Source: Intestinibacter bartlettii (lineage in GTDB: Bacteria; Bacillota; Clostridia; Peptostreptococcales; Peptostreptococcaceae). Taken from it: a stretch of 64,000 nucleotides of DNA. Under the pieces are notes generated by a model. The model did not search any database. It had not been told where the DNA came from and saw nothing but the letters and a program-made list of their open reading frames with translations. The stretch is taken from NCBI RefSeq assembly GCF_000154445.1, contig NZ_DS499562.1; one strand, written 5' to 3'. The translations under genes were made by a program, and so were the position numbers. Positions 26,250-34,980 of this stretch are shown piece after piece; the first letter of the stretch is position 1; each line of letters starts with the position of its first letter.

Positions 26250-27050
26250 TTATGCTTTAATTAATTCCATTTCCCCGATAATTTCATATTTTGTGTTCGG
26301 TTCTATATAAACTGTTTCTTCTGGATTTAATTCTATCCTTTTATCATAACTTACTACATATCCATTTCCGCGTATTACAGTAAATGAGCAAAATTTATCC
26401 TGTGTTTTACCTTGAAGCAATCCATCAACCTTTACTTTTTGTACTTTAAAATATGGTGTTTCTAAAACTTCAAAGTTTTCTATTTTTCCGTATCCATTAT
26501 CACCTTCATAATTTATAACTTGTACAGATTTTTCTATATGAAGTTCTCTTTTTCTTCCCCAATCATATAGTCTATAAGTTACATCGCTACTTTGTTGAAC
26601 TTCGATTAATTTTATACCCGGTCCTATAGCATGTACTGTTCCTGCTGGAATATATATCATATCTCCAGGTTTTACACTTATAAATTCCAAGTAGTCTTCT
26701 ATTTTGTTATTTTTTATAACTCTCTCCATTTTTTCTTTATCAAGACCTGGTTTAATTCCACATACCAACTCAGCATCTTCTTTTGCATCAAGAATATACC
26801 AACACTCTGTTTTTCCATTATCATTTTCATATTTATTTGCAAATTTATCTTCTGGATGAACTTGAACTGATAAAGATTGTTCTGATTTGATAATTTTGAT
26901 TAGTATTGGTAAATCTGATTTTAGATAATCAGATAAAAGTTCTCCATTTTCCTCAATTATTGAAGACCCTGCTTTATGAGTTGATAAATTCCATTTTTCA
27001 TATCCCCATATTTTCTCGCTATAATATGGTTTCATTTTAAAAATTGACAT
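26250..27050 (-). CDS. manA: Mannose-6-phosphate isomerase (type I, zinc)
   Basis: 266 residues, the short Gram-positive class I enzyme interconverting mannose 6-phosphate and fructose 6-phosphate. 'SLSVQVHPEDKFA' and 'TECWYILDA' supply zinc ligands, and 'YIPAGTVHAIGPGIKLIEVQQSSDVTYR' in outline contains the third His and the catalytic Arg. It is the last gene of the PTS operon, ~70 bases after the IIA gene with a hairpin between. Its presence implies that mannose 6-phosphate is a product of the pathway. Confidence 0.93.
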   Translation of the reverse strand: MSIFKMKPYYSEKIWGYEKWNLSTHKAGSSIIEENGELLSDYLKSDLPILIKIIKSEQSLSVQVHPEDKFANKYENDNGKTECWYILDAKEDAELVCGIKPGLDKEKMERVIKNNKIEDYLEFISVKPGDMIYIPAGTVHAIGPGIKLIEVQQSSDVTYRLYDWGRKRELHIEKSVQVINYEGDNGYGKIENFEVLETPYFKVQKVKVDGLLQGKTQDKFCSFTVIRGNGYVVSYDKRIELNPEETVYIEPNTKYEIIGEMELIKA

Positions 27051-27073
27051 ATAATTTCCCCCTTAAACTATAC

Positions 27074-27108
27074 GAACCTCTCAGACAGCTCTTCTGTATG
27101 AGAGGTTC
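27074..27108 (-). other. Intercistronic hairpin between IIA and manA
   Basis: Arms GAACCTCTCA/TGAGAGGTTC with a further paired ACAG/CTGT core and no T-run after it. This fits an RNA-processing or 3'-stabilising element rather than a terminator. Confidence 0.55.
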
Positions 27109-27120
27109 TTGTATACATTT

Positions 27121-27435
27121 TTATTTCATTCTTTCATATAAATCTATAAATTCCCCTGCCATATCAAGAACTGTCATTCCGTTCATTAAATGATCTTGAG
27201 AGTGTATTAATAATACAGAAACTTCATTTTTTTCACCATTGGCTTCTGAAGTTATTAAATTTGTTTGATGTTTATGAGCTTTATTTATTTCTGTTCTAGC
27301 ATCTGCTAACATTTGTCTTGCTTCTTCTATTTTTCCTTCTTTAGCTAGTGATATAGCTTCCATAGCCATGCTACGTGCTTCTCCACTACTACATATTATT
27401 TGAAATGATATATCGAAAATTGCTTGTCCATCCAT
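27121..27435 (-). CDS. PTS Lac-family component IIA
   Basis: 104-residue all-helical IIA of the lactose/cellobiose family, accepting phosphate from HPr. 'VLLIHSQDHLMNGM' holds the phosphorylated His and the conserved Asp metal ligand nearby. It lies between a ROK kinase and manA, away from IIB and IIC but in the same transcription unit. Confidence 0.93.
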   Translation of the reverse strand: MDGQAIFDISFQIICSSGEARSMAMEAISLAKEGKIEEARQMLADARTEINKAHKHQTNLITSEANGEKNEVSVLLIHSQDHLMNGMTVLDMAGEFIDLYERMK

Positions 27436-27455
27436 TATCTTTTCCCCTTAATTAT

Positions 27456-28358
27456 TTAATATTTATTTGTAAAATTACATAGACATCCTATTAGACCTGC
27501 ATCGTTTAAGAATTTGCATCTGTCTATTTCTACATATTCATTTACACTTTTTGAAAAGCTATATTCAAACCTATCCATTCTTTCTTTTATCTTATCTATT
27601 AGGCATTCTTGTTGAGAAATAGCCCCTCCCAATAAAATTTTATCTGGATTTAGAATATATGCTAAGTTATATATCCCTAGAGATAAATCATCGAAGTATT
27701 GTTCTAATATTTCTTCACAAACTGTATCTCCTGATTCTGCTCGTTCAAATATTTGTTTTCCATCTACTTCTTCATTTAATTTTTTATTAGCTTTTTCAAC
27801 TAGTGCTCTAGTAGAGGCATAATTACTATAAATATAGTGATCAGGATTTTGTCTTTTAGTTCCGTTTATAAACATAAACCCAAATTCACCAGCCATAAAT
27901 CTACTTCCATTATAAATTTCATTATTTATGATAATTCCGCCACCTATGCCGGTTCCTATAGTTACACAAACTAAATTTTTACATCCTTTACCATTGCCTA
28001 GTTTATGCTCTGCAATTGTCGCACAGTTAGCATCATTATCTATCACAACAGGTAATCCAAATTTATTTCCAAAATACTCTTTCATATTTAATCCGATAAA
28101 TCCATTTATTATAGTCCCCGTTGTTATTACTCCATTTTCAACATCTATAAACCCCGGAGAGCTTATAGATATTCCATCTATTTTAAATATTTTTTTATAC
28201 TTTTCAATTACTCCACACATATTATCTAAGATTTCTTGTCCATTGTCTGTATTACTTTTAAAAGAACCCTTAGCTAATATATTTCCCTCATAATCTAATA
28301 CTCCATATTTGACAAAAGTTCCACCAATGTCAAAACATACAACTTTTTTAGAATCCAT
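27456..28358 (-). CDS. ROK-family kinase, beta-glucoside-kinase-like
   Basis: 300 residues. ROK motifs 'CFDIGGTFVKYGVLD', 'PVVIDNDANCATIAE' (catalytic Asp) and 'VTIGTGIGGGIIIN' are clear. The zinc-site region is degenerate: 'AGEFGFMFI' replaces the usual E-x-G-H, and the CxCGxxGC cluster is absent. This is the pattern of BglK-type and related non-zinc ROK kinases rather than glucokinase. It overlaps the end of the GH1 gene by 11 bases. Substrate (a disaccharide, glucose or mannose) cannot be fixed from sequence. Confidence 0.85.
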   Translation of the reverse strand: MDSKKVVCFDIGGTFVKYGVLDYEGNILAKGSFKSNTDNGQEILDNMCGVIEKYKKIFKIDGISISSPGFIDVENGVITTGTIINGFIGLNMKEYFGNKFGLPVVIDNDANCATIAEHKLGNGKGCKNLVCVTIGTGIGGGIIINNEIYNGSRFMAGEFGFMFINGTKRQNPDHYIYSNYASTRALVEKANKKLNEEVDGKQIFERAESGDTVCEEILEQYFDDLSLGIYNLAYILNPDKILLGGAISQQECLIDKIKERMDRFEYSFSKSVNEYVEIDRCKFLNDAGLIGCLCNFTNKY

Positions 28359-29736
28359 TATTATCTGCTACCTCTTTAAACCATCTACCACTTTTCTTGA
28401 TAGTTCTTTTTTGTGTTTCTAAATCTAATGCTATTAATCCATATCTATTTTTATATGCATTTGTCCAAGACCAACAGTCTATAAATGTCCATAGGTGGTA
28501 TCCTGTACAATTAGCACCTTCTTCTATTCCTTTATGTAACCATCTTAAGTGATCTTTTATAAATTCTATTCTGTAGTCGTCTTCAACAACTCCGTTTTCA
28601 TTTATGTATTTTTCTTCGCCTTCTACCCCCATACCATTTTCAGATATGTAGAAAGGTATATTGTTGTAGTTTTCTCTTATATTTGTACAGATATCATATA
28701 TCCCTTTTTCATAGATTTCCCAACCTCTGTATGGGTTCATTTTACGTCCTGGCATTTCATAATTATCAAAGAACATATCTGGCATAAATACATCTTCTGT
28801 ATATTCACTTTCTTTTTGTTTTATTCTTCTTGGTTGATAGTAGTTTACTCCTAAATATTGAACTGTATTATTTTTAATAAGTTCTACATCCCCCTCTTCA
28901 TAAACTGGTAATACATCATGTTCTTTTAATAATTCGACTAATTCAGCTGGAACTTCCCCTAATACTGATGAATCTAGGAAACTTCTGTTAAAGAATAAAT
29001 CTGCTATATGTGCAGCTTTAACATCAGCTTCATTTTCTGTACTTCTTGGATAAGATGGTGTTAAGTTAAGAACTATACCTATTTGTCCATCTTGACCTAA
29101 TTCTTTATATTCTTTTATTGATTTTGCATTTGCAAGCATTGTATGGAAAGCAACTTGTGCTGCTCTTTTTCCATCTTTCACTTTTGGATAATGGAAATTA
29201 TAAAGATATCCACCTTCAACTGGGACAATAGGTTCATTGAACGTCATCCAGTGTTTAACTCTATCACCGAATAATTCGAAACATTTTTTTGCAAATGCAG
29301 CATAAGCGTCTACAACTTCTCTGCTTTCCCATCCACCTTTTTCTTGCATACACATTGGCATGTCAAAGTGGAATAAGTTCATTATTGGTAATACATCATT
29401 TACTATAAGTTCGTCTATTACATTATTATAAAAATCCACTGCTTTTTGATTAACTTCTCCAACACCATCTGGTATCAATCTTGACCATTGTATAGAAGTT
29501 CTGAATGAATTATGTCCAGTTTCTTTTAGTAACTTTATATCTTCTTTATAATTTGCATAAAATGTAGATGTATCTTGTGGTCCTACATTATCAAAGAATC
29601 TTTCTGGTTCTTCTTTATACCAATAATCCCATATACTCATTTTTCTACCATCTATATCTGCTGCCCCTTCTGATTGTGGTCCTGATGTTGCAGTTCCCCA
29701 CCAAAATCCTTCTGGAAATTTATATTCTACTGTCAT
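28348..29736 (-). CDS. GH1 beta-glycosidase (6-phospho-beta-glucosidase-like)
   Basis: 462-residue TIM barrel. The acid/base Glu is in 'MTFNEPIVPVEGGY' and the nucleophile Glu in 'YISENGMGVEGEE'. The operon context (Lac-family PTS) predicts a 6-phospho-beta-glycosidase. However, the C-terminal phosphate-binding loop S-x6-K-x-Y of that group reads SWTNAYKNRY here, with Asn at the Lys position and a Lys one residue earlier. The phosphate specificity is therefore likely but not proven. Confidence 0.88.
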   Translation of the reverse strand: MTVEYKFPEGFWWGTATSGPQSEGAADIDGRKMSIWDYWYKEEPERFFDNVGPQDTSTFYANYKEDIKLLKETGHNSFRTSIQWSRLIPDGVGEVNQKAVDFYNNVIDELIVNDVLPIMNLFHFDMPMCMQEKGGWESREVVDAYAAFAKKCFELFGDRVKHWMTFNEPIVPVEGGYLYNFHYPKVKDGKRAAQVAFHTMLANAKSIKEYKELGQDGQIGIVLNLTPSYPRSTENEADVKAAHIADLFFNRSFLDSSVLGEVPAELVELLKEHDVLPVYEEGDVELIKNNTVQYLGVNYYQPRRIKQKESEYTEDVFMPDMFFDNYEMPGRKMNPYRGWEIYEKGIYDICTNIRENYNNIPFYISENGMGVEGEEKYINENGVVEDDYRIEFIKDHLRWLHKGIEEGANCTGYHLWTFIDCWSWTNAYKNRYGLIALDLETQKRTIKKSGRWFKEVADNNGF

Positions 29737-29846
29737 TTTTCTTCTCCCTTTTATTTACTTTATTAATTTTAATTTTTGCAATCTATAATTATAGACTGCT
29801 TTTTATATTATAAATTTTTAATATATACTTATTAATATTCTTCAAG

Positions 29847-31169
29847 TTATTTTGCTTCTTCCTTTAATTCTTCCCCCTGTGATTTATCTAAATCCTGTTC
29901 TTCTTGATAATTTCTCTTATCTAAAGCTTTTAAGAATGGTAACCAAACTACGAATACTATTGCCATTTGAACTAGTTGTAATATAGATCCCCTAATTGAG
30001 TTAGTTGCTAAGAATCCACTTAATAATACTGGTACTGTCCAAGGAACTGATACACCAGTTGTCATTGGAACTAATCCTGTTGCCATTGAGGCATATGCCA
30101 CACCTGTTGATATCATTGGTGCTAATACCCAAGGTATCACTATCATTGGATTTAAAACTATTGGTAAACCAAATATAACTGGTTCATTTACATTAAATAT
30201 TGCTGCTGGAGCTGCTAATTTACCAACTTCTTTTAACTGTTTACTTTTCATAAAAGCAAGCATTGAGAAAACTACTACTAAAGTCATACCTGTTCCACCC
30301 AAACTTACAGTAAATGTCTCCATAAATTGTTTAGTTACTACATTTGTTAACTCTTGTCCTGCACTAAAAGCATTGAAATTTTCTAAAGTTAATGTATTCC
30401 AGATTGGGTCCATAACTGAGTTTACTATGATTTGTCCATGTAGACCGAAGAACCATAATATTTGAATTGCGAATATTGCTATTAATGTCGGTACTATACC
30501 TTTACCAAGATTAGTTAATGGTGCTTGAATTATTTGATATACGAAGTCATGAGCATTTTCCCATGGTGTAAGTGCAAATACTGCTCTTAATAATAAGAAA
30601 ATTGTTAATGTTAAACATGCTGGTATTAATGCTGAGAATGATTTTGATACTGCTGGTGGTACTGTTGGTGGCATTTTAATTGTCCAATTTTTATTTACTA
30701 TTGTTGAGTATATATAGGCTGCTGCAAATGCTGCAAACATACCGATGAACATACCTTTTGCTCCCAAACGATCTATAGCTAATACACTTGATAACATATT
30801 TCCTGTATCTTCGATTGGGGCTTCGAATGGTGTTAATAATAAGAATGCTACGAATGATACTGTTGCCCCATAAATAGGTTCCCCACCTAATTCTTTACAT
30901 AAATAATACCCTATACCTAAAGTTACAAATATTGTTGTTACTGACATTGTTGCTGTTGAAGCTGGTCCTAATATATTTTGTAGAGATGCTAGATTTGCTT
31001 CACCTATAAGCTTTCCTAAGTATGGAAAGTTTGCTATTACTAACATAATTGATCCGAATATTGTAAGTGGAAATGCAAGCATAAATGAATCACGTAAAAC
31101 CATTAAAATTTTATTATTATTTAGTTTTTCACCTAATACCATTATTGCTGATTCTAATTTTTCAAACAT
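29847..31169 (-). CDS. PTS Lac-family component IIC
   Basis: 440-residue membrane permease of the cellobiose/chitobiose (CelB/ChbC) type with about ten hydrophobic segments. Signatures are 'SFMLAFPLTIFGSIMLVIAN', 'FGLHGQIIVNSVMDPIWN' and 'NVNEPVIFGLPIVLNPMIVI' in outline; the NEPVIFG loop is the substrate-site hallmark. It has an acidic cytoplasmic tail. It is separated from IIB by 218 bases that hold a long inverted repeat. Confidence 0.93.
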   Translation of the reverse strand: MFEKLESAIMVLGEKLNNNKILMVLRDSFMLAFPLTIFGSIMLVIANFPYLGKLIGEANLASLQNILGPASTATMSVTTIFVTLGIGYYLCKELGGEPIYGATVSFVAFLLLTPFEAPIEDTGNMLSSVLAIDRLGAKGMFIGMFAAFAAAYIYSTIVNKNWTIKMPPTVPPAVSKSFSALIPACLTLTIFLLLRAVFALTPWENAHDFVYQIIQAPLTNLGKGIVPTLIAIFAIQILWFFGLHGQIIVNSVMDPIWNTLTLENFNAFSAGQELTNVVTKQFMETFTVSLGGTGMTLVVVFSMLAFMKSKQLKEVGKLAAPAAIFNVNEPVIFGLPIVLNPMIVIPWVLAPMISTGVAYASMATGLVPMTTGVSVPWTVPVLLSGFLATNSIRGSILQLVQMAIVFVVWLPFLKALDKRNYQEEQDLDKSQGEELKEEAK

Positions 31170-31223
31170 AAATTTACTCCTCCCATAAACCCTTATTTTA
31201 TTTTTTAATATGGTGAATTTTTA

Positions 31224-31325
31224 ATCAGTAACAAATAATTAATGGATTTACTTACATATTTAAATATTAATAGATTGGATTATAAAATTAAGTACTATTC
31301 TTATCTTAAATTATTTGTTACTGAT
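31224..31325. repeat. Long inverted repeat between IIB and IIC
   Basis: Perfect 17-base arms (31224-31240 and 31309-31325; ATCAGTAACAAATAATT and complement) enclose 68 bases with a second inner pairing TACTTA/TAAGTA. No T-run follows. It would fold the IIB-IIC spacer of the mRNA into one large hairpin, or could be the relic of a small mobile element. Confidence 0.6.
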
Positions 31326-31387
31326 GTTAACTTAGTTTTCTATAGATATAATATCAATAGTAAAATTTATATTTTAAATAATATTTA

Positions 31388-31696
31388 TTATTTATTGTTT
31401 ATTAAATCTATTGCTAATTTTAAAACACCTTTTCCATCGCAACGTCCATAAAGCATTGGTGGTACTACATCAACTGGTATATTTAATTCTTCTCCTTTTG
31501 GTTCGAATTTTTTCTTTAAGAATCTCATTTGTGGTCCGAATAATAATACATCCGCCTTTTTTATTTCTTCATCTACTTCTGATTGTGATACTGCCCATAT
31601 TTCCGCTTCTATTCCTTCAGCTTGAGCGGCTTCTTTCATTTTGTTTACTAATAAACTTGTTGACATTCCTGATGAACATGCTAATAATATTTTCAT
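31388..31696 (-). CDS. PTS Lac-family component IIB
   Basis: 102-residue CelA-type IIB. 'ILLACSSGMSTSLLV' places the phosphorylated Cys at residue 7, followed by the P-loop-like SSGMSTS. It takes phosphate from IIA and gives it to the incoming sugar. It lies 130 bases downstream of a ROK kinase. Confidence 0.93.
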   Translation of the reverse strand: MKILLACSSGMSTSLLVNKMKEAAQAEGIEAEIWAVSQSEVDEEIKKADVLLFGPQMRFLKKKFEPKGEELNIPVDVVPPMLYGRCDGKGVLKLAIDLINNK

Positions 31697-31826
31697 TTCA
31701 AATTTCCCCCTTCGAATTATATTAATATCTTTAAATTAGATTTGTATCTATAAATTTTTATTTACAAAATTATAGTAGCAAACTTTTAAATTAAATGCAA
31801 CCCTTTTCCTTTTTTTTTTATTATTT

Positions 31827-32768
31827 TTATTTATTTAAAAAGGCTGATCCAATGATTCCTGCATCATTCCCTAAAGTCGCTACTTCTATATCTGCAAAAT
31901 TCTCTTTTTTATAAAGAATATGCTCTCTAACCATATCTTTTAATCCTTCTAATATAATATCTGATGATTTTGATAATCCTCCACCAATCGAAATTATCCC
32001 TGGATCTAAAGTATTTACAATCCCCGCTATCCCTATTGATAAGTAGTGTTTAAATCTTGATACAACTTCTTTAGCTAAATTATCTTCCATTCGATAGGCA
32101 TCAAAAACCATCTTTGCGTCTATTTCATTAAAATTACCTTTGCACATATTTATAATAATACTTTCATTTTCTTCTTTTAATATTTCCTGAGTATGTTTAA
32201 TTAATGCAGTTGCAGAACAAAATGTTTCAAAGCATCCATTATTTCCGCAGTTACAATTATATGTATTTTCTCCAATCACAACATGTCCAATTTCTGAAGC
32301 CATGCCATGATTTCCTGTAAAAGGTTTTCCATTAATTATTATTCCTCCGCCTAATCCTGTTCCCAATGTGATAAGCACCGATATATCTTTTCCATTCATA
32401 CTACCAAACTTACTTTCTGCCAATGCTGCAACTGTTGCATCATTCTCTACAAATATATCAAACTCTGGAAATGTAGATTTTAATTTTGAAACAAACTCTA
32501 CTTCAAACCATCCCAGGTTTACACAAGTTACTATACCTTCATTATTTATAAAACTTGGCACTCCAAATCCGATTGATTTAATTTCATTTCTATTAATTTG
32601 ATTATAATCAATTAAATCTCTAACCATATTATTTATATCTGAGATTATCTTATCAAATCCGCTTTCAATATCAGTTTTACAATTAGCTCTATGGATTATT
32701 TGTCCATTTTCGCTTACAATTCCTGCTTTAATTCCTGTTCCTCCAATATCAACGCCTATACTATACAT
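31827..32768 (-). CDS. ROK-family kinase of the PTS operon, glucokinase-like
   Basis: 313 residues from the ATG at 32768, chosen for its AAGGGGG ribosome site over an in-frame ATG 13 codons earlier. Motifs match a zinc-type ROK glucokinase: 'GVDIGGTGIKAGIV', 'FVENDATVAALAE', and a His plus CNCGNNGCFE zinc site. It is a close paralogue of the gene at 20207-21145. In a PTS operon such a kinase would phosphorylate the free hexose released by the glycosidase. Confidence 0.9.
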   Translation of the reverse strand: MYSIGVDIGGTGIKAGIVSENGQIIHRANCKTDIESGFDKIISDINNMVRDLIDYNQINRNEIKSIGFGVPSFINNEGIVTCVNLGWFEVEFVSKLKSTFPEFDIFVENDATVAALAESKFGSMNGKDISVLITLGTGLGGGIIINGKPFTGNHGMASEIGHVVIGENTYNCNCGNNGCFETFCSATALIKHTQEILKEENESIIINMCKGNFNEIDAKMVFDAYRMEDNLAKEVVSRFKHYLSIGIAGIVNTLDPGIISIGGGLSKSSDIILEGLKDMVREHILYKKENFADIEVATLGNDAGIIGSAFLNK

Positions 32769-32785
32769 ATTTTCCCCCTTATTAT

Positions 32786-32828
32786 GTATTAATTGTATAG
32801 CAATCAATTAATACTACACAATTAATAC
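32786..32828 (-). promoter_or_regulatory. Triple operator-like repeat before the PTS ROK gene
   Basis: The 10-mer GTATTAATTG occurs once forward (32786-32795) and twice inverted (32805-32814, 32819-32828) in the 79-base gap after the GntR gene. The first two form a perfect palindrome with a 9-base spacer. Probable binding sites of the adjacent GntR regulator. Confidence 0.5.
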
Positions 32829-32847
32829 ATTGTATTTTATTTATTAA

Positions 32848-33552
32848 TTAAAAAGTAGCTAATTTAAGTAATTTTGCATGTTTATAATTATGTATTACTT
32901 TAGATACTTCGAAAATATTTCCATTATTTAAGAATACAGTATTATCTATTACTAATGCTGGATCATCCATTGCTAAACCCAAATACTTTGCACTTTCCTC
33001 ATCCATTTTATCTGCATATATTAATTTATCAGCAAATCCTATATTTAATTTTAAATCATCAAGTATATATGAATATATTGATGACTTTGCAATCTCTTCA
33101 TTTAAATATGGTATTATATCTTTATTGTAATAAGAATATTCCATTGAGAATGTATTACCATCTATTATTCTAAGTCTTTTTACATAATATACATTTGTTC
33201 CAATATCACATTTCATTTTACGTGCTAGTTTTTCATCAGCTTGTATAACTTCAATATTTATCACTTTACTCTCGATTTCTCTATTTGGAAAATCCCTTGT
33301 AAACCCTTTTAATGTTTCTAAACTTATATATCCCTTTAATATTGATTCTCTTATAAAGATTCCACTTCCTTGTACTTGGTATATATAACCTTTACTTGAA
33401 AGTATCCCAATTGCTTTACGTACAGTCGTTCTACTAACCCCATATGTAGCTACTAGTTCTTCTTCTGTTGGCAATTTCCCTATAGAGTTATATTTTCCAT
33501 CTAGGATATCTCTTTCTATTTCATCAACTATCAGTTTATACTTAGCACTCAT
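32848..33552 (-). CDS. GntR/HutC-family transcriptional regulator of the PTS operon
   Basis: 234 residues. The N-terminal winged helix has 'LPTEEELVATYGVSRTTVRKAIGILSSKGYIYQVQGSGIFI' in outline; the C-terminal ~160 residues are a UTRA ligand domain ('NTVFLNNGNIFEVSKVIHN'). Regulators of this type sense phosphosugars and repress PTS or glycosidase operons. It is the first gene of the operon and is preceded by a 12-base-arm palindrome. Confidence 0.92.
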   Translation of the reverse strand: MSAKYKLIVDEIERDILDGKYNSIGKLPTEEELVATYGVSRTTVRKAIGILSSKGYIYQVQGSGIFIRESILKGYISLETLKGFTRDFPNREIESKVINIEVIQADEKLARKMKCDIGTNVYYVKRLRIIDGNTFSMEYSYYNKDIIPYLNEEIAKSSIYSYILDDLKLNIGFADKLIYADKMDEESAKYLGLAMDDPALVIDNTVFLNNGNIFEVSKVIHNYKHAKLLKLATF

Positions 33553-33603
33553 GATTTATCCTCCTTTTTCATTTATTATTTTGTCCTATATTATATATTA
33601 TAG

Positions 33604-33635
33604 TAAATAAAATTTATAAATACAAATTTTATTTA
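33604..33635 (-). promoter_or_regulatory. Palindromic site upstream of the GntR gene
   Basis: Perfect 12-base arms TAAATAAAATTT/AAATTTTATTTA with an 8-base spacer, ~55 bases before the regulator's start. It is a candidate operator, but it does not share the sequence of the 32786-32828 sites and is purely AT. Confidence 0.35.
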
Positions 33636-33662
33636 TATCTAACTTAAAAATTACTATTTAAA

Positions 33663-33688
33663 AAAGAAGTGCCTTCTCACTTCTTTTT
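33663..33688 (-). terminator. Second terminator after the ykkC-type leader
   Basis: Stem AAAAGAAGTG/CACTTCTTTT with TTTTTT on the minus strand and TTTTTATT on the other. It isolates the riboswitch from the GntR operon. Confidence 0.7.
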
Positions 33689-33780
33689 ATTACATCTTTT
33701 ATATTTTGAACTAATTCTTCATCATCATTATATTTTTTAATTATTGTGATTTCAAATATAAATTTTCTGTTTAATACAAA

Positions 33781-33895
33781 AAGCCTAGGAAATATCGTTA
33801 AATATCTCCTAGGCTTTTATCTTTCCGTGTCCACAAATATACTTGTGTGTTTTCTCTCGAACCAGCTAGTACAAACTACGGAACCCTAGAAAACC
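33781..33895 (-). promoter_or_regulatory. ykkC-family riboswitch (guanidine-I likely) with terminator
   Basis: Minus strand reads TCTAGGGTTCCG, AGCTGGTTCGAGAGAAAAC, GGACACGGAAAGATAAAAGC, CTAGGAGA: the ordered blocks of the ykkC RNA. The last block overlaps terminator AGCCTAGGA...TCCTAGGCTTTTTG (33779-33816). I cannot separate guanidine-I from ppGpp/PRPP subtypes with certainty. No intact gene follows before the next terminator, only a 49-codon start-less open frame (33664-33810). Confidence 0.8.
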
Positions 33896-33973
33896 ATAAA
33901 ATTATTATTTTTAATTCTGAAATCTAAAGCTAATTTTATCACAATTATATTTGTCTATCAAGTAATTAATATA

Positions 33974-34729
33974 TTAACTTGCTTGTTTCATTTTATTATT
34001 TTTAGCTGTCTTTTTATTTTTCTTAATTGCCGAATCAACATAATAAGTTCCGATAGCGAATACTCCCATCATACTTCCATATACATTGATTAATTGTAGG
34101 AAAGATAAACTTTCTTTTTTGTAATGTCCTCCACCTTCTGGTGCCTCAATATCTTGTGGAACTATATGCTGTGCTGCATATGAAAGTGTGTTATTCACTT
34201 TTGTAAAATATCCTTGAGTATGTAAATTATAAGTTCCTAAAACTAAAATTGCAACAACTACTATTCTTGCTATTATTATTGACATTGTTCCAGAATTTTT
34301 TATGTTGAACATTTTTTTGAAAAAATTACTTACAAAGTTCCAGTAAAGTCCTAAATGAAGTCCTATAAGAGCTATTGATAAATATGAAGCTCCTATGTGA
34401 AGCATCTTCCAGAACATCACTCTATCGTAATTTGCAGCTTTCATTATACATATACCACTTACTAATATAGCGCAAACTGTTACTAATAAACAAAAACTGA
34501 TTATATACGAAATTCTTGTTCTTGTTTTTAAATTTTTATCAAATATTCTTTTTGTTATATTAACTACCCATTTTCTATTTACTATAATATGTACTAATAT
34601 AAGTGCTCCAAATATAATTCCACCTATAACGTGGAATTTAAATCCTAATAATCCTATATTAAAAAATGTAACAAATAATGCTATCATCGCTATATCTACT
34701 GCTATTTTAAAAATATTTTTCTTATTCAT
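33974..34729 (-). CDS. DUF4405-type membrane protein
   Basis: 251 residues with about six hydrophobic segments. Several His lie in or near membrane segments ('ILVHIIVNRKW', 'KMLHIGASYLSIALIGLHLGLYW'), as in DUF4405 proteins, which resemble the di-haem cytochrome b/formate dehydrogenase gamma fold. The C-terminal part has a 'PEGGGHYKKE' outside loop, a final membrane segment and a Lys-rich tail. It may transfer electrons across the membrane, but no partner subunit is adjacent; function unknown. Confidence 0.75.
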   Translation of the reverse strand: MNKKNIFKIAVDIAMIALFVTFFNIGLLGFKFHVIGGIIFGALILVHIIVNRKWVVNITKRIFDKNLKTRTRISYIISFCLLVTVCAILVSGICIMKAANYDRVMFWKMLHIGASYLSIALIGLHLGLYWNFVSNFFKKMFNIKNSGTMSIIIARIVVVAILVLGTYNLHTQGYFTKVNNTLSYAAQHIVPQDIEAPEGGGHYKKESLSFLQLINVYGSMMGVFAIGTYYVDSAIKKNKKTAKNNKMKQAS

Positions 34730-34896
34730 TATCTTCCTCCTATTAAAATACTTTTTATCTCTTTTATCAAGTTCTGATATTGATTTTCATTAACATTATT
34801 TATTATATATGGTATTTGCTATTTTAAATTTAAATATATTTGGTTTTTTTACACTATATTTTGTTGATTTTTAATATATTTAAGTTATTATAAATT

Positions 34897-34944
34897 AAAA
34901 CACCTCAATTATTAGATTTCACTCCGATAATTGAGGTGTTTTTT
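34897..34944 (-). terminator. Terminator after the flavodoxin-like gene
   Basis: Arms AACACCTCAATTAT/ATAATTGAGGTGTT. Followed by TTTTAATTTATAA on the minus strand and TTTTTT on the plus strand. Confidence 0.8.
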
Positions 34945-34980
34945 ATTTAGATTCCTCTAAAACTTTTTAAATTAAAAATT

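Noticed and set aside
33840..33895. Possible tRNA because of TGGTTCGAGAG
   Set aside because: No acceptor stem or cloverleaf; the bases belong to the ykkC riboswitch core.
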